Origin: Diphasiastrum complanatum
Taxonomy: Eukaryota > Streptophyta > Lycopodiopsida > Lycopodiales > Lycopodiaceae
Assembly (NCBI GenBank): GCA_029204225.1
Contig: CM055102.1
Span: 8,104,587 to 8,168,586, forward strand
Reading direction: 5' to 3'
Length of the DNA: 64,000 nucleotides
Below, piece after piece: positions 1 to 13,739 of the stretch. The notes below the pieces were generated by a model. The model was not told the DNA's origin and did no database searches. It saw nothing but the letters and a program-made list of their open reading frames with translations. Both the position numbers and the translations under genes were made by a program. Positions within the stretch are counted from its first letter, which is position 1; each line of letters begins with the position of its first letter.

Positions 1-2
1 AG

Positions 3-3000
3 AGACCTTTGGCACCTCAAGAACAATTGAGGTATGACAAGAGGGCAAAGAAAGCCCTTCACATGATCAAGATGAATGTGACAAATGAGCTTATCAAAGA
101 GGTTGGTAAGTGCACATCATCTAGTGAAGCTTGGGAAGCCTTGAAGAAGGTTTATGAATCCAAGTCTACTTCTAGAGTGTTGACTTTAAGAAGGCAAATC
201 TTTTCTTGTATGCAAAAGAAGAGTGAGAGTGGACATGCTTTTGTTTTGAGAGTTAAAGCATTGAATGATGAGTTAGCATGCATTAATGATGGCATAAATA
301 ATGAGGAGCTTGTTCAAGTGATTCTCAATGGCTTGTTGGATGATCATGCTAATCTTGTTCAAAGTTATGCTATCCAAAAATGTTTACCAAGTGTTGGAGA
401 CTTGCAAGAGGTCTTGTTGGCTGAAGAATTCAGGTTGCAAGCAAGAGTGGGAGCATCTTCTACATCTCAAGGAGGAGAAGAGGAGGCAATGTTCTCTAAA
501 GGCAAGTTCAAGGGCAAAGGTAAAAGCAATTGGTCTAAAGGGCAAGACCAAGGTGAGCACTCTACTTTTGGCAAAAAGAAGGATAGATCTAAGCTAAAAT
601 GTTTCTATTGTGGAGTCAAAGGGCATTTTGCTAGTGATTGTTTCAAGAAAAAGAGGGATCAAGGGGAAAAGCAAACCAATCTAACTATTGATGAGGGTGG
701 GGATGAGCTTCTTTCAAATGATGCTTTTGTTATGTCATCTTGCTTGTTGGCTAATCATGGAGACATTGATCCTTGGTGGATTGATAGTGGAGCCACTTCT
801 CATATGACATATCATAAAGAGTATTTTTCATCTTTAATGGCATTTGATGGTGATAGGAAGGTAATCTATACCGCAAATGATGGTGAGTGTACAATCAAGG
901 GGATTGGCACAATTCCTATTTCACTTTCTACAAATAGGAATATAGAATTGAAAGATGTTTTGCTCATTCCATCCATTACCAAGAACTTACTTAGTGTAAG
1001 CCAAATGCTTGACAAAGGATTCAAAGTTGAGTTTGATGGTGATGCTTGCTTGATCAAAAAGGGGTGTAGTATCATTGCAAAAGGGAAAAGGCAAGGGAAA
1101 TTGTTCAAGCTTGATGCATGTGTTGTTGCTAACCAAGTTGGATGCATGGCAAATGAACAAATGTCAATTCAAGAGGTATGGCATAAAAGGATGGGACATC
1201 TCAACTACAAGGCCTTGGAGGTAATAGCCAAAAAGGAGGTAGTAAGGGGACTTCCCAAGTCTCTTACTTGCTTGAATCATGTTTGTGAAGAATGTGCTTT
1301 GTCTAAATCACATAGATTGCCATATACTAGATCTATATCTAGATCTAAGATGCCTTTTTCTCTCTTGCATTCGGATATTCATGATGTTACTACAATTAGC
1401 AATGGAGGTGCTAAGATGTATGTAACTTTCATTGATGATTTTAGTAGATTTTGTTGGGTTTATCTACTAAAGAGCAAGGATGAGGTGTTTGATGTGTTTG
1501 TCAAGTTCAAAGTTGCTATTGAGACTCAATTTACAACCAAAATCAAATGCTTGAGGAGCGACAATGGTGGTGAATACATTTCTAACAAATTCAAAGCCTT
1601 TTGCGATGAGCATGGGATCAAGAGGGAGTACACATGTCCAAGAACACCACAACAAAATGGAGTGGCCGAGAGGAAGAATAGAACCTTGTGTGAGAGTGCA
1701 AAGGCAATGAGATTGAATGCTAATCTTCCTAAACCTTTTTGGAGTGATGCTTTGTTGTGTGCAAATTTCCTATGCAATAGATGGCCAAGTGTTGTATTGG
1801 AAGGAAAAACCCCTTTTGAAGCTTTGTTTGGTATGAAGCCTAATGTCAAGTTTCTAAGAACTTTTGGATGCATTTGCTACTTCAACATTACTCTTGATGA
1901 TAGAACTAAGGAGGATCCATCTTCAAGAAAGGGCATTTTTGTTGGTTATAGTGAAGTAAGCAAAGCATATAGGATTTATGTTCCTTCAATCAAGAAAGTG
2001 TTCACAAGTAGGGATGTCATTTTTGATGAAAGTAACATTCCAAAAGTTGTTTCAAGTGATGATGGTGTTGTTGCAACTAATGTGCTTGATGACAATGGAG
2101 TTGATGACACATTGGATGTGGATGTTGAAGAAGCCTCTTCAAGTCAAATTCCAAGGAGAACTCCAAGGCATAAAGTGAAACCCTCAAGGCTCACTTATGA
2201 TGGCAAAGGTAAGCAAGTGGTGGATGGATCCAACTATGCTTTCCTAACTTCTTTTGATGTACCTTCATGTGTAGATGAAGCAAGGCAAAAAGAGGAATGG
2301 ATCCAAGCAATGGATCTTGAGTTTGAAGCACTTATGAAGAACAACACATGGAGATTGGTGGAGCTTCCAAAGGGCAAAAGTGCAATTGGATGCAAATGGA
2401 TCTTCAAGGTAAAGACAAATCAAGATGGATCTATCAACAAGTTCAAGGCAAGGTTGGTGGCTAAAGGTTATGCTCAAGAGCATGGCATTGACTATGAGGA
2501 AACCTTTGCACCCGTGGCAAAGATGGTGAGCATAAGAGTAATCATTTCCCTTGCAACTCTTTATGGATGGGATCTTTGGCAATTAGACATTTCTAATGCT
2601 TTCTTGAATGGTGATCTTGAAGAGGAAGTCTACATGGAGCAACCCGAGAGCTATGTTTCTCATAGCAAGCCTAATCATGTGTGTTTTCTACAAAAAAGTT
2701 TGTATGGTCTTAAGCAAGCACCAAGGAGTTGGTATGCTAGGCTTAACTCTTTTCTACTTTCTCAAAACTTCACTATGAGTGAGTATGATCATTCACTTTA
2801 CTTTAGAATTAGTGCTAATGATGTTACAATCCTTCTAATTTATGTGGATGACATTATTTTAAGTGGAGGGAACAAGGAAGATATAGAAGATATCAAGAAA
2901 GCACTAAAAAAGGAATTTGAAGTGCATGATCTTGGTCTTTTGAGCTATATCTTAGGAATAGAAGTAATTAGAACTTCTCAAATCACTTTTATTTCACAAG

Positions 3001-3818
3001 AGAAGTATGCTATTTCTATTCTCAATAGATTTCATATGGTAGATGCAAATCCTATTGATACACCTATGGAATCACATGTAAAGCTAACTATAAGAGGTAA
3101 TGAAAGATCCTTCGAGGACATTACTCTCTATAGGAAGCTAATAGGTTCTCTTATATATCTAACCATCACAAGACCTGATTTATCTTATTGTGTTGGTAGA
3201 TTAAGCCAATTCATGCAAGATCCTAGCATAGAACATTGGAAACTAGGAAAGAGGATCTTGAGATACATCTCGGGAACAAAAGATTTTGGCATTGTTTATA
3301 GAGGCTCATCACCTAACTTATTTGGTTTTTCAGATTCAAATTTTGCAGGAGACCTTATGGATAGAAAATCCATAAATGCACATGCTATTTTCATAGGTGA
3401 TGGAGCTATCTCATGGATGTCGAAGAAACAAGCAACTATATCACTTTCTTCTAGTGAGGCCGAGTACAAAGCTTTGACATCATGCACAAAGGAGATGGTG
3501 TGGATCAAGAGGATGATTATGGAGCTTCATTTGCTGGATTTTTCAGAGAGTCCAATCATCTTTTGTGACAACCTTTCAGCCCAAAGTCTAGCAAGCAATC
3601 CGGTTTTCCATGCAAGGAGCAAACATATCGAGGTGGCTTACCATTTTGTGAGAGAACAAGTGTTGGCAAAAGAGATCAAGCTTGAACATGTCCCATCAAA
3701 GGAATGTGTGGCTGATATCTTTACCAAAGCATTGGGAAAGGACTTATTTTTCAAGCATAGAACAAGTCTTGGTGTACTTTCTAAATCTATGCTAAAACTA
3801 GTTGAAGAGGGAGTGTGA
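3..3818 (+). CDS. Copia gag-pol polyprotein, 5' partial, uninterrupted
   Basis: This polyprotein would be cleaved into capsid, protease, integrase and reverse transcriptase/RNase H inside virus-like particles. The frame is open from the window edge; the first Met-like codon near position 9 is TTG, so the true start lies upstream. Residues below count from that codon. The gag helical region spans about 1-150 and a CCHC knuckle (CFYCGVKGHFASDC) about 198-211. The protease motif DSGA is at 259-262. The GAG-pre-integrase HHCC region spans about 390-430. Integrase catalytic residues are D456, D518 and E554. RT carries YVDD at 945-948. RNase H acidic residues are D1109, E1150 and D1187. All catalytic residues are present and there is no internal stop in 1269 codons. 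The stop codon overlaps the LTR start by a few bases. Whether the element is active cannot be read from this window. Confidence 0.95.
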   Translation, partial: RPLAPQEQLRYDKRAKKALHMIKMNVTNELIKEVGKCTSSSEAWEALKKVYESKSTSRVLTLRRQIFSCMQKKSESGHAFVLRVKALNDELACINDGINNEELVQVILNGLLDDHANLVQSYAIQKCLPSVGDLQEVLLAEEFRLQARVGASSTSQGGEEEAMFSKGKFKGKGKSNWSKGQDQGEHSTFGKKKDRSKLKCFYCGVKGHFASDCFKKKRDQGEKQTNLTIDEGGDELLSNDAFVMSSCLLANHGDIDPWWIDSGATSHMTYHKEYFSSLMAFDGDRKVIYTANDGECTIKGIGTIPISLSTNRNIELKDVLLIPSITKNLLSVSQMLDKGFKVEFDGDACLIKKGCSIIAKGKRQGKLFKLDACVVANQVGCMANEQMSIQEVWHKRMGHLNYKALEVIAKKEVVRGLPKSLTCLNHVCEECALSKSHRLPYTRSISRSKMPFSLLHSDIHDVTTISNGGAKMYVTFIDDFSRFCWVYLLKSKDEVFDVFVKFKVAIETQFTTKIKCLRSDNGGEYISNKFKAFCDEHGIKREYTCPRTPQQNGVAERKNRTLCESAKAMRLNANLPKPFWSDALLCANFLCNRWPSVVLEGKTPFEALFGMKPNVKFLRTFGCICYFNITLDDRTKEDPSSRKGIFVGYSEVSKAYRIYVPSIKKVFTSRDVIFDESNIPKVVSSDDGVVATNVLDDNGVDDTLDVDVEEASSSQIPRRTPRHKVKPSRLTYDGKGKQVVDGSNYAFLTSFDVPSCVDEARQKEEWIQAMDLEFEALMKNNTWRLVELPKGKSAIGCKWIFKVKTNQDGSINKFKARLVAKGYAQEHGIDYEETFAPVAKMVSIRVIISLATLYGWDLWQLDISNAFLNGDLEEEVYMEQPESYVSHSKPNHVCFLQKSLYGLKQAPRSWYARLNSFLLSQNFTMSEYDHSLYFRISANDVTILLIYVDDIILSGGNKEDIEDIKKALKKEFEVHDLGLLSYILGIEVIRTSQITFISQEKYAISILNRFHMVDANPIDTPMESHVKLTIRGNERSFEDITLYRKLIGSLIYLTITRPDLSYCVGRLSQFMQDPSIEHWKLGKRILRYISGTKDFGIVYRGSSPNLFGFSDSNFAGDLMDRKSINAHAIFIGDGAISWMSKKQATISLSSSEAEYKALTSCTKEMVWIKRMIMELHLLDFSESPIIFCDNLSAQSLASNPVFHARSKHIEVAYHFVREQVLAKEIKLEHVPSKECVADIFTKALGKDLFFKHRTSLGVLSKSMLKLVEEGV

Positions 3819-4295
3819 AAAATTGTCAACTAGTAGTATTTTCCTAACTTGAGATTTTGTAGGCCTATGGCCAAATAAAAGTTAGAGATAGGTTCATACA
3901 TGTATGTAGAGGCCCAAAGTATGTGTACACTACTTTTGAGGTCACATTAATTAGAGGAGGTCGAGTGTGGAGCTCTTCTATTGGCTCATAATTTGGTGCA
4001 TTCCTATTTGACCAAATTTCTAGGTAGATGGGTGAATCCTATTGGACCCCAATTTTAGCCTATCATAAGACAAGTGGCCAAGAGGCACTATGGCTGCTAT
4101 AAATAGCCATCTCCACGAGTATGTACACATCTCATTTTCATTCTATTGAATGAATGTTATGCTCTTTGAAGATCCATCTTCTTCTCTCTCACTTTTTTGT
4201 TCATATCTTGCATTCTAGCCACTAGAATTGTGATTTCTTTGTTGCTATGGCTTCACACGTGTGAAATGCAGGTTGTAGGCTCTGAAGTACGGACA
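3814..4295 (+). repeat. 3' LTR of E1 (482 bp)
   Basis: The LTR starts TGTGAAAAATTG directly after the purine tract GAAGAGGGAG and probably ends GTACGGACA at 4295. The boundaries come from alignment with LTR-C (20693-21168, minus strand), which starts TGTGAGAG after the same purine tract and ends with the same nonamer. It contains a TATA box and, near its end, the palindrome TTCACACGTGTGAA at 4252-4265. The 3' boundary is inferred, because the 5' LTR is not in the window. Confidence 0.8.
4098..4106 (+). promoter_or_regulatory. LTR TATA box of E1
   Basis: TATAAATAG lies about 285 bp into the LTR, the usual position for the promoter at the U3/R border. It is followed by a pyrimidine-rich stretch. 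Confidence 0.6.
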
Positions 4296-5530
4296 GGGAC
4301 AGCAAGTTTCTGTTTGTGGAAGCTTATGATCAGATCTTGATGTTTAGTTGATGTTTAGTATGCTTAACATCACAATTTCTATCATTTTTTCAATCTAGAT
4401 GTGCATAACTTCCATGGCCAAGATCTTTATGAAACTTTAGCATCTTTTGGATCTGAGTTTTTCACATGGGAAGTATTCAAAAAATAATCTAAGAAAAAAC
4501 AAGCTGCTCTCCTCAAGTAGAGAGAGAAAATACATCAAGAGCTCTCGGGTAGAGAGAGAAAGCTAGAAATCCAAAAACTCACAAAATCCATGAAATCACC
4601 AAATCAATTGATTTCAAAATGAGGAGTACAATGATACTAGTAGGTCCACGAGCTACCACTATGCTTAACTATGATTGGACCACATTTTGTCACTTCTTGA
4701 TCCTATTGGATCATTGATCTATGCACCTCTTAATTCTATTGGACTATATTCAAGCACACCTCAATTTCCTATTGGACCTCACAAGGTTCCACCTCTATAT
4801 CCTATTGGACCTCTTGGAATTCATCAAACAAAAACTTTACACTTGTCTACACTCTAATTAGCAAGTGTTTAGCCTCTTACTCTATTTTGGCTCAATAGTG
4901 GCATTACAAGTGGAAATGCATAATTTGCCATCTATGCCAAATTTATTCCTATCAACATCCTACACCTAGATGCTTGATGTAAAAAACATAAGTCCCCTAT
5001 ATCTAACATAGATAATCTTTTTCAATTCTTCACAATCTTTTCTACTGAAAATTGTTGAATAGGCCAACAAGAAGTTGATTATGCAAAAGAATGTCATAAT
5101 TATTATTTCAGTTATTGCTAGATAAATAATCGTAACTCACAACGTTCTACCTTGTCTTGCAAAAACTATAGTTTGAATGTATGTACAAATTTGCTATTAT
5201 TAATTGTCAAATTCCAACAAAATCTTCAAATGCCAAACCAAGCAAGAAGGCAATATCAACATCATTATCATGTTTGTTGTAGATCCACATATGCACACAA
5301 TTACTGCAATGGAGTATGTGAGAGTGTCATCACGCATGAAGCTACTTGATTCACTGGGAATGTATGTAGGAAAGGTTTAGTAATTCTAAGTGTGTGTGTG
5401 ATTTTAACATTCAAAATATTTCAAATTTTAGGAATTTTTTTGTTGTATGATGATTTACTTTGATTTTGTGATAATGGTATGCTAAAAAAAGGGTTGGTTT
5501 TGAAGAATAATCAAAGCATGCAGTACAGAT
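4296..5530. other. Non-coding stretch, no gene seen
   Basis: There is no long ORF with an ATG and no recognisable domain. The stretch holds the 33-bp tandem repeat at 4701-4832. Around 4500-4560 the segments CTCTCTCTAC, read on the minus strand, resemble the R/U5 part of the E3 LTR, so part of this region may be a decayed reverse-oriented LTR. That is a weak call. Confidence 0.5.
4701..4832 (+). repeat. 33-bp degenerate tandem repeat, four units
   Basis: Units start TYCTATTGGA at 4701, 4734, 4767 and 4800, an exact 33-bp period. The second half of each unit is more diverged (CACCTC is conserved in three). The period is a multiple of three, so an apparent 11-residue Pro-Ile-Gly repeat appears in one frame. 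That frame has no ATG, so I treat it as non-coding. The same CCTATTGGACC core also occurs once in the E1 LTR at 4038. Confidence 0.8.

Positions 5531-5576
<46 letters not shown>
5531..5576. repeat. (TA)n microsatellite
   Basis: About 23 TA units with a single interruption (TAC) near 5545. Confidence 0.95.
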
Positions 5577-5579
<3 letters not shown>

Positions 5580-5878
5580 AAAAAACAACGAAATGGAACA
5601 GAACCGATTTCGTTCCGTTCCATAAAAAAGAAATCAAAAAATCCCCAATATAATATTTGTACCCTCTATGTAGCTAAAAACTACAAAAGAAAATTGAATA
5701 AGGCCTCAAAAAATAAACCCTAAACTCAAAACAAGGTGTAAAAGGTCCGTTTTTTGAGTTTTTCAGCTAGTTTTTTGGACTTCTAGGCCATTTTTTGAGT
5801 TTTTTTGAAATTTTTTTGCAACCCAATACTGTTTTTGGTCATTTTAAAAATTTTCAAGAAAAAAAATTCACGATATGA

Positions 5879-5903
5879 AACCGTTCCATACCATGGAACG
5901 GTT
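5879..5903. repeat. 11-bp inverted repeat
   Basis: AACCGTTCCAT and ATGGAACGGTT are perfect complements separated by ACC. A related but weaker TGGAAC...GTTCCA pair lies about 290 bp upstream around 5592-5622. The pair could mark the ends of a small decayed inverted-repeat element; no target duplication was identified. Confidence 0.6.
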
Positions 5904-5938
5904 CCGTACCATAAAAATCCATGATATCTTTGGAATTT

Positions 5939-7114
<1,176 letters not shown>

Positions 7115-7127
7115 TGATATTAGAGAC
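7115..7127 (+). other. Decayed initiator-Met PBS of E2
   Basis: TGATATTAGAGAC immediately after the LTR end differs at three positions from the TGGTATCAGAGC site complementary to plant initiator-Met tRNA. Position and similarity support the 5' LTR boundary. Confidence 0.65.
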
Positions 7128-7225
7128 AAGTCTAAGAGATTTGATGATGATCCAAATCTCTTCATTTTGCCAAAAGCATTGGTGCTAGAATCAATTTGAA
7201 GGAGGGTGACCTTAACCAATTGTTT

Positions 7226-8207
7226 TGTATGTAGATGACATTATCCTTAGTGGAAATGATCATGATGGTATACAAGAAGTGAAAGCAGCATTGTAATCGA
7301 AAGAGTTTGAGATGGTGGATCTTGGTGTTCTTCATTTCAAACTATGAATAGAAGTATCAAGAGGCAAATATTTGAGTTTTATTTGTCAATCCAAATATTC
7401 TTCTTCTATCTTAGATAAGTTTGAAATGAAAGATTGTATAGTAGTAGATACTCCTATGGAGAAAAATGTGATCGTCTCTAATAGTGATGATGAAGTATCC
7501 TTTGAGGACATCACACTATATAGAAGACTTGTAGGCTCCCTAATCTATCTTATTGTAACTAGACCTGATCTAAGTTATAGATTAGGTAAGCTAAGCCAAT
7601 CTATACAAAATCCATTGGTTTGTCACTTGGAAATATGCAAAAAGGGTGTTGAAGTACATCTCGGCCACCAAGAACTTTGGCATTTTATATCATGGATCTA
7701 ACCTTGCTTTGAGGGCATATTCGGATGCTGATTTTGTAGGTGATAAGGTGGATAGGAGGTCCACAAGTGCTTTTGTTACCTTTCTTTGCAATGGCATAGT
7801 GTCTTGGCTTTCCAAAAAGCAAGACACAATTTCTCTATCTTCAACCGAGTCAGAATACAAGGCATTAACATCAACAACCAAGGAGATTTTGTGGTTGAAG
7901 AGGCTTTTGGTGGAGTTACAAGTCATGGAGGCCGAGGAGCAGCCAATCATATATTGTGACAACCAATCAAGCCAAGCATTAGCAACCAATCCCACATTCC
8001 ATGCAAGGAGCAAGCACATAGAGATTGCTCACCACTTTGTGAGGGAAAAGGTTCAAGCAAAGGAGATCAAGCTACAAGAATGTATCTTCTTCAGATTGCC
8101 TTGTTGATCTACTCACTAAAGCCTTTCCAAAGGCTTCATTTATCAAGTTAAGATCAGCCTTAGGAGTTGTAGATAGATGTACCATAGATGTATCGATGTA
8201 AAAATTG
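7226..8207 (+). pseudogene. Copia RT C-terminus and RNase H relic of E2
   Basis: The relic begins at the RT active-site motif YVDDIILSGND (about 7229) and continues through the RNase H domain. Recognisable blocks include DITLYRRLVGSLIYL, TRPDLSYR, YSDADFVGD, SLSSTESEYKAL and FHARSKHIEIAHHF. The frame is broken by two stops near 7296 and 7348, a frameshift near 7650 and another near 8085. The end (LVDLLTKAFPKASF) runs into a short purine tract, TTGAGGAG, before the 3' LTR. It is closely related to E1 and E3 in sequence. It cannot make a working enzyme. Confidence 0.9.
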
Positions 8208-8702
8208 AGGAGTGTTAGATTTAGCAATTTTCATATAGTTTTAGCAATTTGTTTGACATCTATGTGGATCCACACGTGTGAGGACATGTCCACACGTGTG
8301 AAATAACACTTGTAATATTCGAATCCATTGTAGTTAGATTTTATTTGAGTCAAATGTCAAATCTCCTAAATTTTAGGAGTTATCTCCTAGATTGTAGAAA
8401 TCTAGAAGGTCAACACAAACCACCAATGGATGATGTGGCAAATTAGATAGATCTTATCCAAAGTGGATATGGATGAGTACAATGAGTTGTCCCACACGTG
8501 CTGGAAGCCGCCTAGAGAGATATTATGATGATTGTGTACTTGATCCATGATGGATCCATTGTGAGGTTAATCTTGAGATACATTGATTTGGGAGCCATCA
8601 TTGTGTTTTCACTCTCTTAATCTAATTCTTTGTGAATGAATGCTTTGTATTTTCTTAGTAAACATATTCTCTATTAACAGGCCTAATCTGCTGTACTTCA
8701 CA

Positions 8703-11062
<2,360 letters not shown>

Positions 11063-11338
11063 ACTCTGAATTTGCTTTGCACAGGAACATAGATAATGCT
11101 ACACAGTAACACAGACAGAAAATCACTCTCCTCAGCAAGCTCACATAGCAACTGTATTTCTCAAAATGAAATTACACTGTACATATAGTTGTTCACTCAG
11201 ACGACCCATGCATGACCCAGGTTGTCGTTGGCGGGATGCGTGTCCCGTCGACTTGCCTTGTGGCGAGGCCAACTGATCCTTATTCACTGATAGGACCCAC
11301 AGTATAGTAACACAGTGATTCTAACTTTAATTCTAACT
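11063..11338 (-). repeat. 3' LTR of the miniature Copia
   Basis: It is nearly identical by eye to 13252-13527. It follows the purine tract TTTAAGGGAGAG on the minus strand. Both LTR copies begin AGTTAGAATTA rather than TG, an unusual end. Confidence 0.85.
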
Positions 11339-11391
11339 CTCTCCCTTAAAGTAGAGTCACTTTTTATACAGTCATATACATAGCTTTAAAG

Positions 11392-11509
11392 TCAACAAAC
11401 TTTAAGTACAGAAAGCTTTGATCTAAACTTATCAAACTTTTCTCCAATAAGTGGCTTAGTGAAGATATCAGCTAGTTGTTCTTTTGTGCTACAATGAACA
11501 ACATGAATT
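11392..11509 (-). pseudogene. RNase H C-terminal remnant
   Basis: Minus-strand translation gives a Copia polyprotein end with HCSTKEQLADIFTKPL and then FDKFRSKLSVLKVC before a stop. It sits just before the purine tract and LTR, as expected for the end of pol. It is fused directly to the protease remnant upstream. Confidence 0.8.
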
Positions 11510-11940
11510 TCATGACTCAACAGAAAGTAGATTTTTCTTCAAACCTGGTACGTAAAGTACCTCCCTGATCATCCTACTTTTGCCATCAGGCAGTTGGATT
11601 GAAACTGTGCCTATCCCCTTGATCATGCACACCTCACCATTTGCTTGTGAAACAGATGTTCCATTATCCAACACCTTTAAACTACTGAACCAATTCTTGT
11701 TACGTGTCATGTGTCTTGTGGCTCCTGAGTCAATATACCATGCTTGATCATCTTGATTAGATGACAATGCAAATATAAAGATGCTAGAGTCTTCAATCTC
11801 ACCCTCATCGACAAAGTGACGACTTCCCACACATCTTTCTCCATCAGTATGTTTTTCATTTTGAATTTCCACACTGCATAGTTGGAAATCCCGTCCAATT
11901 TGCTACTTTCACTCAAAATGGACTCTCCCATGTTTGCCAT
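11510..11940 (-). pseudogene. Gag N-terminus fused to protease remnant
   Basis: The start at 11940 encodes a Copia gag beginning MANMGESILSESSKLDG, closely like the E7 gag at 43889. After about 40 residues (near 11820) the frame shifts into a protease segment with WYIDSGATRHMT and the downstream block EVLYVPGLKKNLLSVES. About 200 gag codons, including the zinc knuckle, are missing at the junction, and integrase and RT are missing at the other end. No functional product is expected. Confidence 0.85.
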
Positions 11941-13230
11941 CGCAAAACTGCTTGAAACTTCTGCCTTAGGCTAAGAACAGTATGTCGAGGCCAACAATGA
12001 TGTCAGAAGTTGAAAAGAATGACCTGCACTTTTTTTCTTACCAGGCCACTCGCCGCTTTTTCACCAATTTGAAAGCCAAATCGGCGTCGCCTTCCGAAAT
12101 GCACTCAGTCGTCAACTCCCAACAACGTGCCCAGTGGAATGGTGAAACCACTTCTGACGTACTCTAAACACTTTCTCCGCTGCAACCACTTATTTTGTTG
12201 TACCGTACTTGTAGGTACAGTTCGGGTGCCCTTCATTTGGAGGTTATAGCCTTTCGTTTGGGTCAAAACGGGCAAAGGACCCAAAAATAGGGACTTTTCT
12301 AGTTTTTGAACTGTTTCTTCACTTTGAAGAAACTTCACTCTTCACTTGTGAAGGGACCCAACTCAACTGTCAGTATGAAATTTTTTAATAAAGTTGAATG
12401 CCAGAATGCACTTCAATTCTTCAGGGCCCTGTTCAAAACTCATCCAATGGCTGAACCAAATCTTGTGGTTCAAATTTCTTTCCTATCACAGATTCTGGAC
12501 CGTCGATTCATTTGACACCTCATCCAAAGGTCCAAACTGCATCTGGGCATCAAACCATGCTCCTGCAGTCGCTATGGTCTTCGGTACACTAAGTTATCTA
12601 TTGCATTGGGCGCGCGAACAGCCCGCGACCACCCTGTCTGTGGCCGCGCCTCTCTTCTCTGAAAATTATCAGATTAAACTCTCATGTGGATCGTTTTGAG
12701 CACGATCTGAGGCCTGGAGCAGGGTCGCCCTACTGAATCCATGACTATAGAGTGTTTAGTCAGGAAATTTCGTGGAGAAACGGTGATTTTAGCTCAACTT
12801 GACAAAGTGGCCTTTTTCACCTTTTTACCGCAAATCTGCTAGGTTAACTGTCTAGAGACAAATCTCTGACATAAACCTCAAAATCTCTCCATGGCTGGTT
12901 GACAATGTGATTAGCTTCTTTCTGTCCTTACGGCATCCAAAACGGTGCACAAACAGCGAAGCAATCACCAGTTACGTATAAAAATCGTAACCCCAAGCCC
13001 GGTTTCAATTTTCAGCTGGCTTCGAAATTGTCAATTTTTCACCAAATTTTTCCCTGTCTGATGCTATGCACAGGCTAATAATCCCTATACTGAGCTTAGC
13101 AAGCCTCTATAAATTAGAAATCGTGCACCAGTGCTTCTCTTTCCGTCTTCGACCCGCCGTAAAACCCTGAACTCTCAGAAGACAGTTCTCCCGAAGCTCT
13201 CTTCAACAGCGACACTATACTGTGTACACT
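11941..13230 (-). other. Leader of the miniature Copia
   Basis: 1.3 kb lie between the PBS and the gag start, with no credible ORF. This is long relative to the coding remnants and may hold packaging sequences; that is inference. Confidence 0.5.
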
Positions 13231-13251
13231 CCCTGTACAGCTCTAATACCA
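13231..13251 (-). other. Primer-binding site of the miniature Copia
   Basis: The minus strand reads TGGTATTAGAGCTGTAC directly after the 5' LTR end, one change from the usual initiator-Met site. Confidence 0.8.
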
Positions 13252-13527
13252 ACTCAGAATTTGCTTTGCACAGGAACACAGATCATGCTACACAATAACA
13301 CAGACAGAAAATCACTCTCCTCAGCAAGCTCACATAGCAACTGTATTTCTCAAAATGAAATTACAATGTAGATATAGTTGTTCACTCAGGCGACCCATGC
13401 ATGACCCAAGTTGCCGTTGGCGGGACGCGTGTCCCGTCGACTTGCCTCGTGGTGAGGCCAACTGATCCTTATCCACTGATAGGACCCACAGTACATTAAC
13501 ACAATGATTCTAACTCTAATTCTAACT
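13252..13527 (-). repeat. 5' LTR of the miniature Copia
   Basis: It pairs with 11063-11338. The high similarity of the two LTRs suggests a fairly recent insertion even though the internal part is heavily deleted. Confidence 0.85.
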
Positions 13528-13739
13528 AAAACTGATGTGGGACAGAGAACAAACAATCAAATTGGCCCTTGTATTGCTAGATCTGAAGGGCAGAAAAGAA
13601 AGACAAAAAGAATGCTTTCTTGAGAATCATTTCTCTTCTGGTTGTCATCATGACACTTTAAGCACATATAACAAGATCTTTATTCTGCAAGAACATCAAG
13701 CCTTCAATATCCAACACTAAAGCACTCATAATTTGTTTT

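Larger units (their letters stand above)
1..4295 (+). mobile_element. Ty1/Copia LTR retrotransposon E1 (5' end outside window)
   Basis: A gag-pol reading frame runs from the window edge into a purine-rich tract and a 3' LTR. The order protease, integrase, RT, RNase H is the Copia order. The 5' LTR, PBS and about 45 gag residues lie left of the window, judged by comparison with the complete gag start of E3 at 26402. The uninterrupted frame marks it as one of the youngest elements here. Confidence 0.95.
11063..13527 (-). mobile_element. Miniature Copia derivative with paired short LTRs
   Basis: Two closely similar LTRs of about 276 bp, a PBS, a 1.3-kb leader and three small coding remnants make up 2.46 kb. 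The remnants are gag N-terminus, protease and the last part of RNase H, in correct order, with the sequence between them deleted. It looks like an internally deleted, non-autonomous relative of the L4 Copia family (E6/E7), whose gag starts almost identically. Confidence 0.85.

Noticed and set aside
4675-4857. 60-codon ORF with Pro-Ile-Gly repeats
   Set aside because: Starts at TTG, not ATG, directly after an in-frame TGA; the repeat comes from a 33-bp tandem DNA repeat.
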